Notes under the pieces: model-generated
What the model saw: only the letters and a program-made list of their open reading frames with translations
What the model was told of the DNA's origin: nothing
The model's database searches: none
DNA from: Desulfobacteraceae bacterium UBA2174
GTDB lineage: Bacteria; Desulfobacterota; Desulfobacteria; Desulfobacterales; UBA2174
DNA length: 62,186 bases
NCBI GenBank assembly: GCA_002327445.1
Contig: DCWA01000047.1
Span: 1-62,186 of the forward strand
Direction of reading: 5' to 3'
Part shown: positions 1-10,645 of the stretch, in pieces
Layout: each line of letters opens with the position of its first letter
How positions within the stretch are numbered: the first letter of the stretch is position 1
Position numbers and translations under genes: made by a program

Positions 1-24
1 GTACACTTTTCATTCCCATTGACA
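1..24. mobile_element. Terminal end of an IS21-family insertion sequence
   Basis: Read on the minus strand the first 24 bases begin TGTCAATGGGAATG and run to GTAC at the window edge. A TGTCA tip followed by a GTGTAC-type subterminal repeat resembles the ends of IS21-family elements (known family feature, from memory). It directly interrupts the Fic reading frame. The transposase genes would lie left of the window, so family assignment rests on the end alone. Confidence 0.5.
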
Positions 25-237
25 TTTTTTATCCACCTCAACGCCTTCGATACGGTTGGACGACACCGCGCTTTCAATCAGGGCATGCTCTTTCAGGGCC
101 TTCAGCCTCTGCGGTAACTGCCGTTTGTAAAGCTCCTGGCGGCCCTTGGCCTCGCTGATGTCGGCCAGATACCATGATGTGGTTCCGGGAACCGCATCAA
201 GCCCAGCAATAAACTGTTTCAGCGTTATCATAGGCAA
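25..237 (-). pseudogene. Fic-family protein, N-terminal fragment cut by an IS end
   Basis: The frame starts MPMITLKQF and contains RLKALKEHALIESAVSSNR followed by IEGVEVD. This is the N-terminal helical region typical of class II Fic/DOC AMPylases, with the autoinhibitory-type S-x-x-I-E-G motif. About 65 residues are left, where a full protein has roughly 350-400. The catalytic HPFxxGNGR motif is absent because the frame runs into the IS21-like end after VEVDKK and stops. Translation starts just downstream of the end of the cas4 remnant on the same strand, so the two were probably neighbours before the insertion. It cannot make a working enzyme unless the rest of the gene lies beyond the IS and is rejoined. 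Confidence 0.7.
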
Positions 238-254
238 ATCCTGTCAGATGGTTT

Positions 255-572
255 TCATTCTCCTTGCATCACCTTATCCAGGTATCGTTTCACCGCCTGC
301 CGCCTGCCCGCTGTTTTGGGAAGGCAAAGACTTATCAGGGAACAGCTTTCACACTTGGGCGTATAGACGGGTTCCGGCGTCTTTCCGGACTCGATCAGCC
401 TGTGTACCTGCAACGCCGCCGCTTGGGTTTTTTGCCGAAGTAGTTCATCGAAACGCACGTCAGCCCTGCGCCGGGTCTTGCCGTAGAATAGCGCCCCGTC
501 CGGAATAGCCACGTTCAGCATCTCCTCCAGACAAAGGGCCTGGGCGCAAAGCTGAACCGTATCGCAATCGTC
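255..572 (-). pseudogene. cas4: Cas4 C-terminal remnant (type I-C-like)
   Basis: About 105 residues remain, read from DDCDTVQLCAQALCLEEML through IPDGALFYGKTRRR to CESCSLISLCLP. This is the C-terminal part of a stand-alone Cas4 RecB-like nuclease, with the last three cysteines of its Fe-S cluster (C-x2-C-x5-C) and the QLCAQ helix. The first cysteine and the catalytic D/E-K core are missing. The frame meets a TAG stop and unrelated sequence at about 573, which is taken as the breakpoint. It differs from the cas4 domain fused to cas1 at 10936-12735, and its style (GALFYGKTRRR) is like type I-C/I-D Cas4. It therefore looks like debris of an older, separate CRISPR-Cas locus. Confidence 0.75.
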
Positions 573-620
573 CTACAGTAGGGGTCTCTAACTATCTAAA
601 TTTATTTTTTTCCGGGCGCC

Positions 621-794
621 GTGGCGCTACGGCAGCGACTTGTCAAGGTTGTCCGCGCCGGCAAGGACCGGGCCGTCGTCGTTGTGGCACAGGCGCGCAA
701 GGGGCAGCTGGAAGCATGGACGGTAATACCGGTTAAACGTCAGTACTTACAGCGGCAGAGAGAAGGCTTGCTGGTGTACGGGAGGCAGGGATAG
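621..794 (+). pseudogene. Phage-like fragment, possibly C-terminus of a MuF-type head protein
   Basis: The open frame has no clear start; it is open from about 600, and 621 is the first GTG. It encodes about 57 residues rich in VVRAGKDRAVVVVAQA and ends EGLLVYGRQG. The ending resembles the C-terminal toxin-like (PBECR-type) extensions of Mu gpF-like head morphogenesis proteins. The next frame is a Mu gpG-like gene, which is the usual neighbour of gpF. No N-terminal portion is present because the sequence joins AT-rich bases and the cas4 remnant at 573-600. Identification is tentative. Confidence 0.35.
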
Positions 795-880
795 GACGCC
801 CCGGCTTCGCGGCGCCGTGCGCAAGGCTGGCAGTGAAGGACCGCGACCCATACCGCCAACCCACGGCTAAAGGATAACCC

Positions 881-1019
881 ATGTCCGGCGCAGTCGTCAA
901 GATCAAGATCGATGGGCAAGAGCGGGTGGAAGCCGCCCTGAGCGGGCTGGCCCGCCGGGCCGCTGATCTGCGCCAGGCGCTTGCCGACATCGGCGAATAC
1001 CTGATGCTGGCCCATCAGG
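881..1019 (+). pseudogene. Mu gpG-like phage virion morphogenesis protein, truncated by the CRISPR array
   Basis: The frame starts MSGAVVKIKIDGQERVEAAL and continues SGLARRAADLRQALADIG then EYLMLAHQ. This matches the N-terminus of the phage virion morphogenesis (Mu gpG/tail completion) family, normally about 150-190 residues. Only about 46 residues belong to the phage gene. From 1020 the frame continues into CRISPR repeat sequence. The break falls inside the stem of the terminal repeat, so a deletion or recombination joined a Mu-like prophage to the old end of the array. Confidence 0.6.
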
Positions 1020-1548
1020 TGGGCCTCGGAAATGGCCTTAAGGCGCCGGCAACAAGGCATCCTTCGCCGAGCTTCAATGAGGCCGAGGCCGTTGGGCCTC
1101 GGAAATGGAACATCGGGGCGCGCTTGGCGAACGGCAACGGCCGGCTTCAATGAGGCCGAGGCCGTTGCGCCTCGGAAATGAGACCGGGCTCGGGCGCGTA
1201 AGCGAGGCGAGCGCGGCGCTTCAATGAGGCCGAGGCCGTTGGGCCTCGGAAATGGGGCCTGGAAGACGAATTCCTGCGCGTGCCTTCTGTGCTTCAATGA
1301 GGCCGAGGCCGTTGGGCCTCGGAAATGCGAGTACGGGGGCATCATTCGCCGGAGTACCAGATGCTTCAATGAGGCCGAGGCCGTTGGGCCTCGGAAATGT
1401 CCCGCTGCCGTAATGGCTCCTTGGTCTTGGCACGTCGCTTCAATGAGGCCGAGGCCGTTGGGCCTCGGAAATGCTTCTGGGCGCTGAGGTGCCCGTCAAC
1501 CGGCGCATGGTGCTTCAATGAGGCCGAGGCCGTTGGGCCTCGGAAATG

Positions 1549-1658
1549 GATGTTCCGCATCCAGCGCTGCGAGTGATGCCACCCGCTTCAATGAGGCCGA
1601 GGCCGTTGGGCCTCGGAAATGGATGGGACGACATACGCAAGTGCTTTGTACAAGGATC
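1549..1658. repeat. Two-spacer block duplicated at 2284-2393
   Basis: The spacer starting GATGTTCCGCATCC (1549-1584) and the next, starting GATGGGACGACATACG (1622-1658), reappear in the same order at 2284-2319 and 2357-2393. The first pair differs by one base (GAGTGATGCC versus GAGTGGTGCC); the second pair is identical. The flanking spacers differ, so the duplicated block is two spacers long. Confidence 0.95.
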
Positions 1659-3017
1659 GCTTCAATGAGGCCGAGGCCGTTGGGCCTCGGAAATGCAGTC
1701 GCTTCCGGTTCCCGCCTCGCGTTGCGATCCCGCTTCAATGAGGCCGAGGCCGTTGGGCCTCGGAAATGCGGGGACAAACTGTGCAGCGTAAGCGGCCAGT
1801 ACCCGCTTCAATGAGGCCGAGGCCGTTGGGCCTCGGAAATGCTCCTATCGCAAGGCCATGTACTGCGTCGATATTTGGGAGCTTCAATGAGGCCGAGGCC
1901 GTTGGGCCTCGGAAATGGACTCGCGCCAGGCGGCTCAGTACGAGATGTACTGCCGCTTCAATGAGGCCGAGGCCGTTGGGCCTCGGAAATGCCTCAACAA
2001 GGTGGCGGCCGATCTCTCAGCGTATATCGCTTCAATGAGGCCGAGGCCGTTGGGCCTCGGAAATGAATTCCATGAGCTGTACGACCTTCATAAGGAGACA
2101 ACGCTTCAATGAGGCCGAGGCCGTTGGGCCTCGGAAATGCTTGCCGCTGCCGACCGAAGTGCCCCGGCCACCGAGCTTCAATGAGGCCGAGGCCGTTGGG
2201 CCTCGGAAATGTTTCCGCTTTTGCCTACCTCCAGTGGTTAGCTGCAGCTTCAATGAGGCCGAGGCCGTTGGGCCTCGGAAATGGATGTTCCGCATCCAGC
2301 GCTGCGAGTGGTGCCACCCGCTTCAATGAGGCCGAGGCCGTTGGGCCTCGGAAATGGATGGGACGACATACGCAAGTGCTTTGTACAAGGATCGCTTCAA
2401 TGAGGCCGAGGCCGTTGGGCCTCGGAAATGGAACCAGGCGCCGCAGGCGTAGCAACGCATCCGACGCTTCAATGAGGCCGAGGCCGTTGGGCCTCGGAAA
2501 TGCCGCTGGGACCCTTCGAGGCCATCACCGTGGCCGTGACGCTTCAATGAGGCCGAGGCCGTTGGGCCTCGGAAATGAGGGTCTCCGCCGACCCTGGCGC
2601 GCCAGTTTTCTTCGCTTCAATGAGGCCGAGGCCGTTGGGCCTCGGAAATGTGCCCAGCAGCTGCAGGTTGTTCAGGTCCACCCCGGGCTTCAATGAGGCC
2701 GAGGCCGTTGGGCCTCGGAAATGTGGACGGCAGAAATGCCATAATAACTAATCGTATAGCGCTTCAATGAGGCCGAGGCCGTTGGGCCTCGGAAATGGTT
2801 GCGGACACTACTTCTATCCGTGTCACCAAGATAGCTTCAATGAGGCCGAGGCCGTTGGGCCTCGGAAATGCCCAGGACCGGCCGTTTGACCGGGTGCGCC
2901 TGGTCAAGCTTCAATGAGGCCGAGGCCGTTGGGCCTCGGAAATGCGGTACATTGCCCGCGTTTACGACCATTTTTTCTTGGCTTCAATGAGGCCGAGGCC
3001 GTTGGGCCTCGGAAATG

Positions 3018-3053
3018 GAAAGCCGGAGATGACGACGTGGAAGCCCTGAGGCA
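3018..3053. repeat. Single spacer duplicated at 4650-4685
   Basis: The 36-bp spacer beginning GAAAGCCGGAGATGACG and ending CTGAGGCA occurs identically at 3018-3053 and 4650-4685. Neighbouring spacers differ on both sides. Confidence 0.95.
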
Positions 3054-3125
3054 GCTTCAATGAGGCCGAGGCCGTTGGGCCTCGGAAATGTCCTCTTTGC
3101 CTTTGTCGAACCAGGTCCATGGTTT

Positions 3126-3184
3126 GCTTCAATGAGGCCGAGGCCGTTGGGCCTCGAGGCCGAGGCCGTTGGGCCTCGGAAATG
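3126..3184 (-). repeat. Expanded CRISPR repeat with a 22-bp internal duplication
   Basis: This unit is 59 bp instead of 37. After the normal stem-loop up to GGGCCTCG, the sequence AGGCCGAGGCCGTTGGGC and the rest of the stem is read again before GGAAATG. The transcript would carry two overlapping copies of the hairpin. The following spacer (3185-3220) has normal length. Confidence 0.95.
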
Positions 3185-6100
3185 CTACCCCATGCTGGAG
3201 ATGGGGCATGTCGTTGTGGCGCTTCAATGAGGCCGAGGCCGTTGGGCCTCGGAAATGCCGCCTGTTTTGTGGGGATCCGCAGCGACGAGAGCTTGCTTCA
3301 ATGAGGCCGAGGCCGTTGGGCCTCGGAAATGCATGACTCTGGCCGAAGCAAAGGCCGCCCTGGAGAAGCTTCAATGAGGCCGAGGCCGTTGGGCCTCGGA
3401 AATGTGGGCTCTGGTTGCTCGCGTCGGAGGACAGGAGCCTTGCTTCAATGAGGCCGAGGCCGTTGGGCCTCGGAAATGAAACCTGGGGGGCCACGGACGC
3501 TTTTCAGTCTCCTTGCTTCAATGAGGCCGAGGCCGTTGGGCCTCGGAAATGCTTGAAACGATGTCCCCCCGGCCCGTCGCAACGGGAGCTTCAATGAGGC
3601 CGAGGCCGTTGGGCCTCGGAAATGGCGGTGAAGGAGGCGTAGGCGATGACGATCTCCATGCTTCAATGAGGCCGAGGCCGTTGGGCCTCGGAAATGCGCC
3701 CTGGCCGAGATCTACCAGCACATCTACACCGCGCTTCAATGAGGCCGAGGCCGTTGGGCCTCGGAAATGAGCGGATCGCGGAGATCGACGGCATGTGCCG
3801 CACATGGCTTCAATGAGGCCGAGGCCGTTGGGCCTCGGAAATGCCTGGAAATCGATCTGCTTGCCAATCAGATCCTTGATGCTTCAATGAGGCCGAGGCC
3901 GTTGGGCCTCGGAAATGGTCCCCTTGTCGGACCTCTCGGGCTCGGTCTCCGTGGCTTCAATGAGGCCGAGGCCGTTGGGCCTCGGAAATGCAACGACGCG
4001 GCCCTGGACCGTACCGGCGCAGCGCAGCTTCAATGAGGCCGAGGCCGTTGGGCCTCGGAAATGGGCCTGGTCGCCCGCCAGCCACCCGATTGTACGGGCT
4101 TGCTTCAATGAGGCCGAGGCCGTTGGGCCTCGGAAATGGCCGGGCCGATTGATGCCAACTGCATCGTATCGGAGCTTCAATGAGGCCGAGGCCGTTGGGC
4201 CTCGGAAATGGAAAGGTGATCCGGGACGGTAAGATCGTGATCAAGAAGCTTCAATGAGGCCGAGGCCGTTGGGCCTCGGAAATGAGCCCAAAAAATCCAA
4301 CGAGCGCCCGCGCCGGGTAGGCTTCAATGAGGCCGAGGCCGTTGGGCCTCGGAAATGCGACAGCGTGCTGCCGTAGACGATCTCCCAGGTCTCGCTTCAA
4401 TGAGGCCGAGGCCGTTGGGCCTCGGAAATGGAAAAGCCCAATGGATGACGCCGACATCGCCCGCCGGCTTCAATGAGGCCGAGGCCGTTGGGCCTCGGAA
4501 ATGTTCAGGAAGCCCGGGCCCCCCGTCTCCCGCAAAACCGCTTCAATGAGGCCGAGGCCGTTGGGCCTCGGAAATGTCAATCCAAGGTGCGCGACGCCGG
4601 CAACAAGCTCGAGCTTCAATGAGGCCGAGGCCGTTGGGCCTCGGAAATGGAAAGCCGGAGATGACGACGTGGAAGCCCTGAGGCAGCTTCAATGAGGCCG
4701 AGGCCGTTGGGCCTCGGAAATGACCGGCAGGAGAGCGGCCTGTGGGCCGGCAAATGGGGCTTCAATGAGGCCGAGGCCGTTGGGCCTCGGAAATGTCCTT
4801 ACTATTTGTGTGTCAAGCGGAAACTTCCATAGCTTCAATGAGGCCGAGGCCGTTGGGCCTCGGAAATGGCCTTGGTGTCCGCTCCGTGGGCCAATGGCGA
4901 CAGAGCTTCAATGAGGCCGAGGCCGTTGGGCCTCGGAAATGCGTCATCATGGCAGAAAACAAAGCCCCCTGGCTGAAGCTTCAATGAGGCCGAGGCCGTT
5001 GGGCCTCGGAAATGGTACTGATCGGCGTCCCAAAGGTTGCCGTTGTGCGTCGCTTCAATGAGGCCGAGGCCGTTGGGCCTCGGAAATGGATTTTCGAAGA
5101 GCGGATGAAGCCGGCGCCGGGAAAGCTTCAATGAGGCCGAGGCCGTTGGGCCTCGGAAATGCTATCAGGTTGGCGGCGCTCTTAAAGTAAACGATAGCTT
5201 CAATGAGGCCGAGGCCGTTGGGCCTCGGAAATGGACAATGACCCGAGGGTGGGGGATAGAATCCTTGAAAGCTTCAATGAGGCCGAGGCCGTTGGGCCTC
5301 GGAAATGGGCGTAGCGGCGGGATGCTGGGATGCTTTGGCCGTGCTTCAATGAGGCCGAGGCCGTTGGGCCTCGGAAATGTTCCCGCTCCCGAGACACCCA
5401 GCCTTGCCCGCTCATTGCTTCAATGAGGCCGAGGCCGTTGGGCCTCGGAAATGTCTCCCGTGCTCTGGTGGTACCTTGGGGCAAAAACTGCTTCAATGAG
5501 GCCGAGGCCGTTGGGCCTCGGAAATGGGTCAAGATGCCCGACGGGACGTTTGCGGTCATCGAGCTTGAATGAGGCCGAGGCCGTTGGGCCTCGGAAATGA
5601 ACCACACAGGATTTTCAAAGGGCGCAAGCCATGTAGCTTCAATGAGGCCGAGGCCGTTGGGCCTCGGAAATGAACAGCACCCCCGACTTGCCGTGGTTGT
5701 CCCGGAAGCTTCAATGAGGCCGAGGCCGTTGGGCCTCGGAAATGCATCAACGCTTTTCGTGTAGGCCGTCATGGTGACCCTGCTTCAATGAGGCCGAGGC
5801 CGTTGGGCCTCGGAAATGCGCCGGCGCCGTGGGCAGGGTACGCCACCACCAGCTATGCTTCAATGAGGCCGAGGCCGTTGGGCCTCGGAAATGAAGACGG
5901 AAAGTTTGGTGAAAAGCGCGTGTTGGCAAGCTTCAATGAGGCCGAGGCCGTTGGGCCTCGGAAATGATGATGGCGATGTTGACGCTGGAAGATGTCCACC
6001 GCGCTTCAATGAGGCCGAGGCCGTTGGGCCTCGGAAATGCAACCATTTTTCTACTCAGAGGAGGGCATCACAATGCTTCAATGAGGCCGAGGCCGTTGGG

Positions 6101-9100
6101 CCTCGGAAATGATCGCAAGGAGGAGACATGACGATCAAGGACCAGATGCTTCAATGAGGCCGAGGCCGTTGGGCCTCGGAAATGGGCGCTCTACTCCGAG
6201 ACCATGAGCGTGATCAGCCTGCTTCAATGAGGCCGAGGCCGTTGGGCCTCGGAAATGCTGGCATCCATGCTCTTGAGCAGCATCCCCGCCACGGCTTCAA
6301 TGAGGCCGAGGCCGTTGGGCCTCGGAAATGCGTTGTCGTTGTCCGCCAGGACATCGCGCACTACCTGCTTCAATGAGGCCGAGGCCGTTGGGCCTCGGAA
6401 ATGAATGGAAGGCGAAGCTGGACATCAGCGAGGTGGAGGCGCTTCAATGAGGCCGAGGCCGTTGGGCCTCGGAAATGGTGCCCGTCGGGCTGCATCTCCA
6501 CCTCCACCTGGTAGCTTCAATGAGGCCGAGGCCGTTGGGCCTCGGAAATGACACACAACTGTCTGTCAACAGGGTCCATGGTGTTTAGCTTCAATGAGGC
6601 CGAGGCCGTTGGGCCTCGGAAATGCGAATTCACAACGTTGTGAATGCGGCTGGTACTTAAGCTTCAATGAGGCCGAGGCCGTTGGGCCTCGGAAATGCTC
6701 CGGGCCGGCCGATTTTCGGGGTGAGGTCGTCGAGCTTCAATGAGGCCGAGGCCGTTGGGCCTCGGAAATGGCCCTTCGCACCCAAGGTGAGCAACACCTG
6801 GACCGCGCTTCAATGAGGCCGAGGCCGTTGGGCCTCGGAAATGACCACCGTGGAGGAGTGGACATGATTGATTTCTCCGCTTCAATGAGGCCGAGGCCGT
6901 TGGGCCTCGGAAATGCTTTGTTGTTGGCGGGTTAAGTGCCTGGACCATTGAGCTTCAATGAGGCCGAGGCCGTTGGGCCTCGGAAATGAATTCTGCATAA
7001 CGGTCCAAGGCTTTCATATCAGCGCTTCAATGAGGCCGAGGCCGTTGGGCCTCGGAAATGCTCCTTTACATAAAACTCTTCGCCTGTAGATGTAGATGCT
7101 TCAATGAGGCCGAGGCCGTTGGGCCTCGGAAATGCGCGGGCCATCCTGCCCATGTACCGCTCTGTTTATGAGCTTCAATGAGGCCGAGGCCGTTGGGCCT
7201 CGGAAATGTGATTACGCCGGAAATGGTCGTCCGGCTCAGCCCCGCGCTTCAATGAGGCCGAGGCCGTTGGGCCTCGGAAATGCTGCCATGCCTGCTTGGC
7301 CCAAACGGTCTCGTCTTCGCTTCAATGAGGCCGAGGCCGTTGGGCCTCGGAAATGTTGTCGCAGTCCCCGTTACGGTAGCAAAATTTCCAAGCTTCAATG
7401 AGGCCGAGGCCGTTGGGCCTCGGAAATGCCTTGGCCCGATTAGCTGTCATGAATGCCGGACGCTGCTTCAATGAGGCCGAGGCCGTTGGGCCTCGGAAAT
7501 GCCGGCCGGAACGGCAATGGTGTATAAGATCACAACGCAGCTTCAATGAGGCCGAGGCCGTTGGGCCTCGGAAATGTTGACTGCAACCATCAAAGCCGGT
7601 GTTGCCGCAGGCTTGCTTCAATGAGGCCGAGGCCGTTGGGCCTCGGAAATGCTCATCGAAATTGATGCATGCGCCATAGGCGGCAGACGCTTCAATGAGG
7701 CCGAGGCCGTTGGGCCTCGGAAATGCTTATATCGGAATAGAAAATGTAACTATACGAGATAGCTTCAATGAGGCCGAGGCCGTTGGGCCTCGGAAATGGG
7801 CACTTCTTCGGGCTTATGCTTAGTAAGCAGAATTTGCTTCAATGAGGCCGAGGCCGTTGGGCCTCGGAAATGGTCGAGCATGGCAAGCAGGTTTTGTAAT
7901 TGCCCTAAACTAGCTTCAATGAGGCCGAGGCCGTTGGGCCTCGGAAATGGACGAGGCCGAGCTGACGATCAAGCGCCGGGACGCGCTTCAATGAGGCCGA
8001 GGCCGTTGGGCCTCGGAAATGAAGTCGCGCCGCCACGGATCCGCGTCGAATTCCACGCTTCAATGAGGCCGAGGCCGTTGGGCCTCGGAAATGCCACCTT
8101 TGTCGGGGGTAGTGCGGGTCAGGACCCGCGCTTCAATGAGGCCGAGGCCGTTGGGCCTCGGAAATGTTGCGGTTCAGGTCGTGGCTCGAAGAGATGTGCG
8201 AGCTTCAATGAGGCCGAGGCCGTTGGGCCTCGGAAATGCTGGAGTGCGAGTTCACCCTCAAGGAATACAGCGAGGCTTCAATGAGGCCGAGGCCGTTGGG
8301 CCTCGGAAATGACCAGATTAAGTTCGTGAGAAACAGCCTGGACGTAGCTTCAATGAGGCCGAGGCCGTTGGGCCTCGGAAATGGCGCGGGAGCGCATGTC
8401 GTTCACCTATCTGCAGGATGCTTCAATGAGGCCGAGGCCGTTGGGCCTCGGAAATGTGCGAGGATACCTTGCCCGGCCTGCTGTGGGACGACGCTTCAAT
8501 GAGGCCGAGGCCGTTGGGCCTCGGAAATGGATTCGCGGCCCAGCAGACCGCGGCCAGCAGCGATACGCTTCAATGAGGCCGAGGCCGTTGGGCCTCGGAA
8601 ATGAAGAGGGCGTTTCTGGAGGCGAAAAGGGCCAGAGGGCTTCAATGAGGCCGAGGCCGTTGGGCCTCGGAAATGCCAATGCAACGCCGGCCTTCGTCGT
8701 GAACATCATCAGGCTTCAATGAGGCCGAGGCCGTTGGGCCTCGGAAATGGGACCCGCGCAAGCTCTACGGCTTCGTCACGCAGCAGCTTCAATGAGGCCG
8801 AGGCCGTTGGGCCTCGGAAATGCACGCCGATGCTGCCCACCTCGGCGGTGCGCACCGCGGGCTTCAATGAGGCCGAGGCCGTTGGGCCTCGGAAATGGTG
8901 GGACCGTGCGTAGGATAATCACTGTTGCCTACTGCTTCAATGAGGCCGAGGCCGTTGGGCCTCGGAAATGCCAGGGCAACGCCCGGCGGGTGCAAGGCGA
9001 GATCGAGCTTCAATGAGGCCGAGGCCGTTGGGCCTCGGAAATGGGCTGGCGTTGGGATCTGGAGGTTACCAGAGTCCCAGCTTCAATGAGGCCGAGGCCG

Positions 9101-10285
9101 TTGGGCCTCGGAAATGGATTTATGACGCACAGATTAGTACACGATGGAGCCGGCTTCAATGAGGCCGAGGCCGTTGGGCCTCGGAAATGCGGGGTATACC
9201 TTGGTGCAGCAGATGGTCTTCCGGATGCTTCAATGAGGCCGAGGCCGTTGGGCCTCGGAAATGAACGACACCCCGGAGGAGTATGTCCGGCAGAACATTG
9301 CTTCAATGAGGCCGAGGCCGTTGGGCCTCGGAAATGCCGCTTCAGCTCGCGGTACATGGCCGCCTTGTGGGGGCTTCAATGAGGCCGAGGCCGTTGGGCC
9401 TCGGAAATGGTCCGGGCAAGGCAGCAGGGGGCAGAATAGGGCTGGGCTTCAATGAGGCCGAGGCCGTTGGGCCTCGGAAATGTATCAGACACTGGTTGGC
9501 AAGATCTTTATCAATACGCTTCAATGAGGCCGAGGCCGTTGGGCCTCGGAAATGTCCGGGACCTTGCTCGCGTCGATGCCCATGAAACTCGCTTCAATGA
9601 GGCCGAGGCCGTTGGGCCTCGGAAATGTAACGGACTGTTACGTTCAAGGCGCATAAATTCGCCGCTTCAATGAGGCCGAGGCCGTTGGGCCTCGGAAATC
9701 GCGCAGCTTGGCGGTGGTGACGCTGGCCTCGGCCGCTTCAATGAGGCCGAGGCCGTTGGGCCTCGGAAATGTGCCTTCATGGTATGATCCTTTCCCTCGC
9801 TCACAAAGCTTCAATGAGGCCGAGGCCGTTGGGCCTCGGAAATGCCTGCTGGCGATATGGCACATTGTGCAGCTCCACCAGGCTTCAATGAGGCCGAGGC
9901 CGTTGGGCCTCGGAAATGCTATTCGGTGCATCGCGTGACGCTGGACGATGCGTTGCTTCAATGAGGCCGAGGCCGTTGGGCCTCGGAAATGGCGGGCAGC
10001 CGTCTTGTTCGTTGAGGTCGCCGTCCTGCTTCAATGAGGCCGAGGCCGTTGGGCCTCGGAAATGCACCAAGACCGCCGACAAGCATCGCGTCGGCGCCGC
10101 CCGCTTCAATGAGGCCGAGGCCGTTGGGCCTCGGAAATGCCTCTCGCCGTCTATCGCAGCATCAATCCAATTAAGGCTTCAATGAGGCCGAGGCCGTTGG
10201 GCCTCGGAAATGGTCGCGCCTGCCGCTGCCCTTGCCTTTGCCTTGCAAGCTTCAATGAGGCCGAGGCCGTTGGGCCTCGGAAATG

Positions 10286-10497
10286 GGCCCCTTTGTAAAT
10301 CGGCTCGGGGCAATGGTCAAGCGGATTGATTTCGAGAGGTTCTGTTTTTGGGTCATTTTCTGGCTGCCACATTGGGTTTCGGTTTCCATCAAGCGGTAAA
10401 AATCTCAATTTTCAAAGAACTTGTGCTGTTCGAGTGCTGGCGGGGGAAATGACGCCACCGCAGTGCTCGCGCCGAATTGGCAAAAAATTGATGGCTT
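10286..10497 (-). promoter_or_regulatory. Putative CRISPR leader
   Basis: This 210-bp stretch between the last repeat and the MITE-like palindrome is lower in GC than its surroundings. On the minus strand it includes TTCTTTGAAAATTGAGA, an A/T-rich block of the kind found in CRISPR leaders. No phage or gene sequence is recognisable. Leader identity is inferred from its position next to cas2 and from array polarity. I could not pick a convincing -35/-10 pair. Confidence 0.6.
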
Positions 10498-10633
10498 CGC
10501 AAAAAGTCCAATATCTGCGTTGCGCCGCATCCCTCGGAATTTCACGTACTCCTCTGTACGCTGCATTCCTCGGGATTTGCGACGCCTTGATCTTGAACTT
10601 TTTTCTTTGCCATCCAAAATCCGACTTTTTGCG
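10498..10633. repeat. MITE-like palindromic element between cas2 and the leader
   Basis: A 136-bp element is bounded by the inverted repeat CGCAAAAAGTC (10498-10508) and GACTTTTTGCG (10623-10633). Inside there are two imperfect direct copies of GC-GCAT-CCTCGG-ATTT (near 10526 and 10561) and an inner CGTAC/GTACG pair. It has no coding capacity and starts 12 bases beyond the cas2 stop. Such TTTTTGCG-ended palindromes are, to my recollection, dispersed in Desulfobacterota genomes. Confidence 0.6.
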
Positions 10634-10645
10634 GTGCATCAAAAT

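Larger units (their letters stand above)
1020..10285 (-). CRISPR. Type I-G CRISPR array, 126 full repeats plus one truncated repeat
   Basis: The repeat unit is 37 bp. On the plus strand it begins GCTTCAATGAGG, has a perfect 8-bp stem CCGAGGCC/GGCCTCGG around a GTTG loop, and ends AAATG. I counted 126 full copies with starts from 1071 to 10249, mean spacing 73.4 bp, and spacers of mostly 36-37 bp. A 15-base repeat tail at 1020-1034 and a 36-bp spacer (1035-1070) precede the first full copy. On the minus strand the unit ends ATTGAAGC, the usual form of a crRNA 5' handle. Cas2 lies at the right end and the degenerate terminus at the left. I therefore infer that the leader is on the right and transcription runs leftward, with newest spacers near 10249. 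Variant repeats occur at 1144 (one stem base), 3126 (22-bp expansion), 5563 (GCTTGAATG) and 9664 (last base C). Confidence 0.98.

Noticed and set aside
733..1369. Long minus-strand frames across the phage fragments and first repeats
   Set aside because: They contain repeat translations and no conserved domain.
1071..10285. Many open frames of 60-200 codons across the array on both strands, with repeated FNEAEAVGPRK or FRGPTASASLK residues
   Set aside because: They are translations of the 37-bp CRISPR repeats; frames change between spacers.
10151..10408. Minus-strand frame starting MRFLPLDGNRN in the leader and running into the first repeats
   Set aside because: No ribosome-binding site, no recognisable domain, and most of it is leader or repeat DNA.
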